Below, one piece after another: positions 52,413 to 53,046 of a DNA stretch of 53,046 bases (positions are counted from its first letter, which is position 1; the number at the start of each line of letters is the position of its first letter). The notes under the pieces were generated by a model, which was not told the origin of the DNA, did no database searches, and worked only from the letters and a program-made list of their open reading frames with translations. The DNA is from Candidatus Omnitrophota bacterium (lineage in GTDB: Bacteria > Omnitrophota > Omnitrophia > Omnitrophales > Aquincolibacteriaceae): positions 1 to 53,046 of the forward strand of contig JAKJDL010000001.1 in assembly GCA_022705945.1 (NCBI GenBank), in the 5' to 3' direction. The translations under genes were made by a program, and so were the position numbers.

Positions 52413-52661
52413 TCATAGGGCCTCTTTACTGCACAATGCGTGACAAAAACCATTCAGCATTTTCCCGAGATCTTCGGCATCCTTGGTCAAATCCGCGCGG
52501 CGCCCGGCCGGAGGATATTTCAGATCTTTCGCGGGAACGAAACGGCAGCCTGCCTCCTCTAATTCATCTTTCGGAAACAGAGCGGTATTTTGATAAACAG
52601 CAGGAGCCTGCGCGGGGGCTTTTTGCCATACCGGAATGTCCTGAAATGTCTTCATTTTCAT
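52413..52661 (-). pseudogene. 23S rRNA intervening-sequence (four-helix-bundle) protein with internal deletion
   Basis: The first 33 residues (Lys-Thr-Phe-Gln-Asp-Ile-Pro-Val-Trp-Gln-Lys-Ala ... Phe-Pro-Lys-Asp-Glu-Leu) follow the family start, and the last 30 (Ala-Lys-Asp-Leu-Lys-Tyr ... Glu-Asp-Leu-Gly-Lys-Met-Leu-Asn-Gly-Phe) follow its last helix. The middle, normally about 45 residues with Arg-Arg-Ala and an Ile-Ala-Glu-Gly turn, is missing, so helices two and three are gone. The frame is kept. A short but functional derivative cannot be excluded. Such genes often move as single-gene cassettes. Confidence 0.6.
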
Positions 52662-52677
52662 ATCTTCCCCTTACACA

Positions 52678-53046
52678 TCATCCCTTACCCCGGGGTTGAT
52701 GCCTGATTTTCGCGAGCCGCGCCGTCATCTCATGCCGGACATTCTCCTTGACCTCGTCTATCGAGTAATCGCTCAAGGCTTCCGGAGAAACGGGTTTTCC
52801 GATCGAAACGATGAATGTGCTTCGGTTTTTGAGAAAGAAGCTTTTTTTGGGAAGCGCGCGGCCGGTGCCGTCAATCACAACGGGCAGGATCTCGACCTTG
52901 TTATCCCTCGCAAGCTTGAAGGCGCCCATTTTGAACGCGTGGATCTTTCCGTCCGGGCTCCTCGTCCCTTCCGGGAATAAAAGCACGCTGAGATTCATTT
53001 TCAGAAGGGCCTGGATGCGCTTCATGGCTTTGCGGCCGCTCTCGTG
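52678..53046 (-). CDS. plsC: 1-acyl-glycerol-3-phosphate acyltransferase, N-terminus beyond the window
   Basis: The visible 122 residues are the C-terminal part of a PlsC-type acyltransferase that adds the second acyl chain in phosphatidic acid synthesis at the inner membrane. Leu-Phe-Pro-Glu-Gly-Thr-Arg-Ser is block III of the family, and Leu-Pro-Val-Val-Ile-Asp-Gly-Thr is block IV. The frame is still open at the right edge (His-Glu-Ser-Gly-Arg-Lys-Ala), so the NHxxxxD block lies outside. It is followed by the four-helix-bundle relic. Confidence 0.92.
   Translation of the reverse strand, partial: HESGRKAMKRIQALLKMNLSVLLFPEGTRSPDGKIHAFKMGAFKLARDNKVEILPVVIDGTGRALPKKSFFLKNRSTFIVSIGKPVSPEALSDYSIDEVKENVRHEMTARLAKIRHQPRGKG

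Noticed and set aside
1-53046. CRISPR array, prophage or integrative element
   Set aside because: No regularly spaced repeats, no integrase or phage structural genes; the tRNA-Ala has no visible att duplication nearby.

Overview
The window looks like a chromosomal contig from a member of Candidatus Omnitrophota, or a close relative in the PVC neighbourhood. The reasons are a giant ORF of a kind known from that phylum, the PVC-type 'small basic protein' at 37158-37415, and a Gram-negative set of envelope genes (SPOR proteins, signal peptidase, BatD/BatE-like proteins, TolC-like helices). The phylum is inferred; there is no rRNA here. All convincing genes lie on the minus strand.

Left half (1-24622): one uninterrupted minus-strand reading frame fills the region. 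It starts at 24622 and runs off the left edge without a stop, giving at least 8,207 codons. In order the product carries a signal-like helix, a Tiki/ChaN-like domain (about residues 70-540), a complete SecA-like motor (about 1075-1811), an internal lipobox-like sequence with membrane helices (about 1868-2021), long alpha-helical stretches with TolC/OEP-like character (about 2880-4300, and again near 5510-5710), a 21-bp tandem repeat coding for Asp-Lys-Pro-Asp-Gln-Thr-Lys, and several clusters of membrane helices towards the edge. A good sigma70-like promoter lies about 80 bp upstream of the start in an AT-rich island (24623-25201) that holds no clear gene.

Middle (25131-38315): a K+/H+ antiporter of the NhaP2 type with a terminator and a long leader containing a decayed OrfA-like transposase fragment; tRNA-Ala(CGC); a lipid-metabolism group (acyl-CoA synthetase coupled to an alpha/beta hydrolase, a thiolase, a cNMP-binding patatin phospholipase); a c-di-GMP-flavoured cluster (PilZ, YajQ, PilZ); then a SPOR protein, a GNAT acetyltransferase, the small basic protein and a second SPOR protein.

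Right part (38316-53046): a tightly packed, translationally coupled series. Read in transcription order from the right edge it is plsC (cut by the edge), a four-helix-bundle relic, an endonuclease/phosphatase-like protein, an M48 protease, a TPR-gluzincin protease, a ParB-like protein, batD, batE, trpB, trpA, a GIY-YIG protein, ruvX, an M16 protease, rpe, lepA and lepB. Many neighbours overlap as ATGA, GTGA or TGATG. Apart from the giant gene and the decayed elements this is ordinary housekeeping and envelope content.
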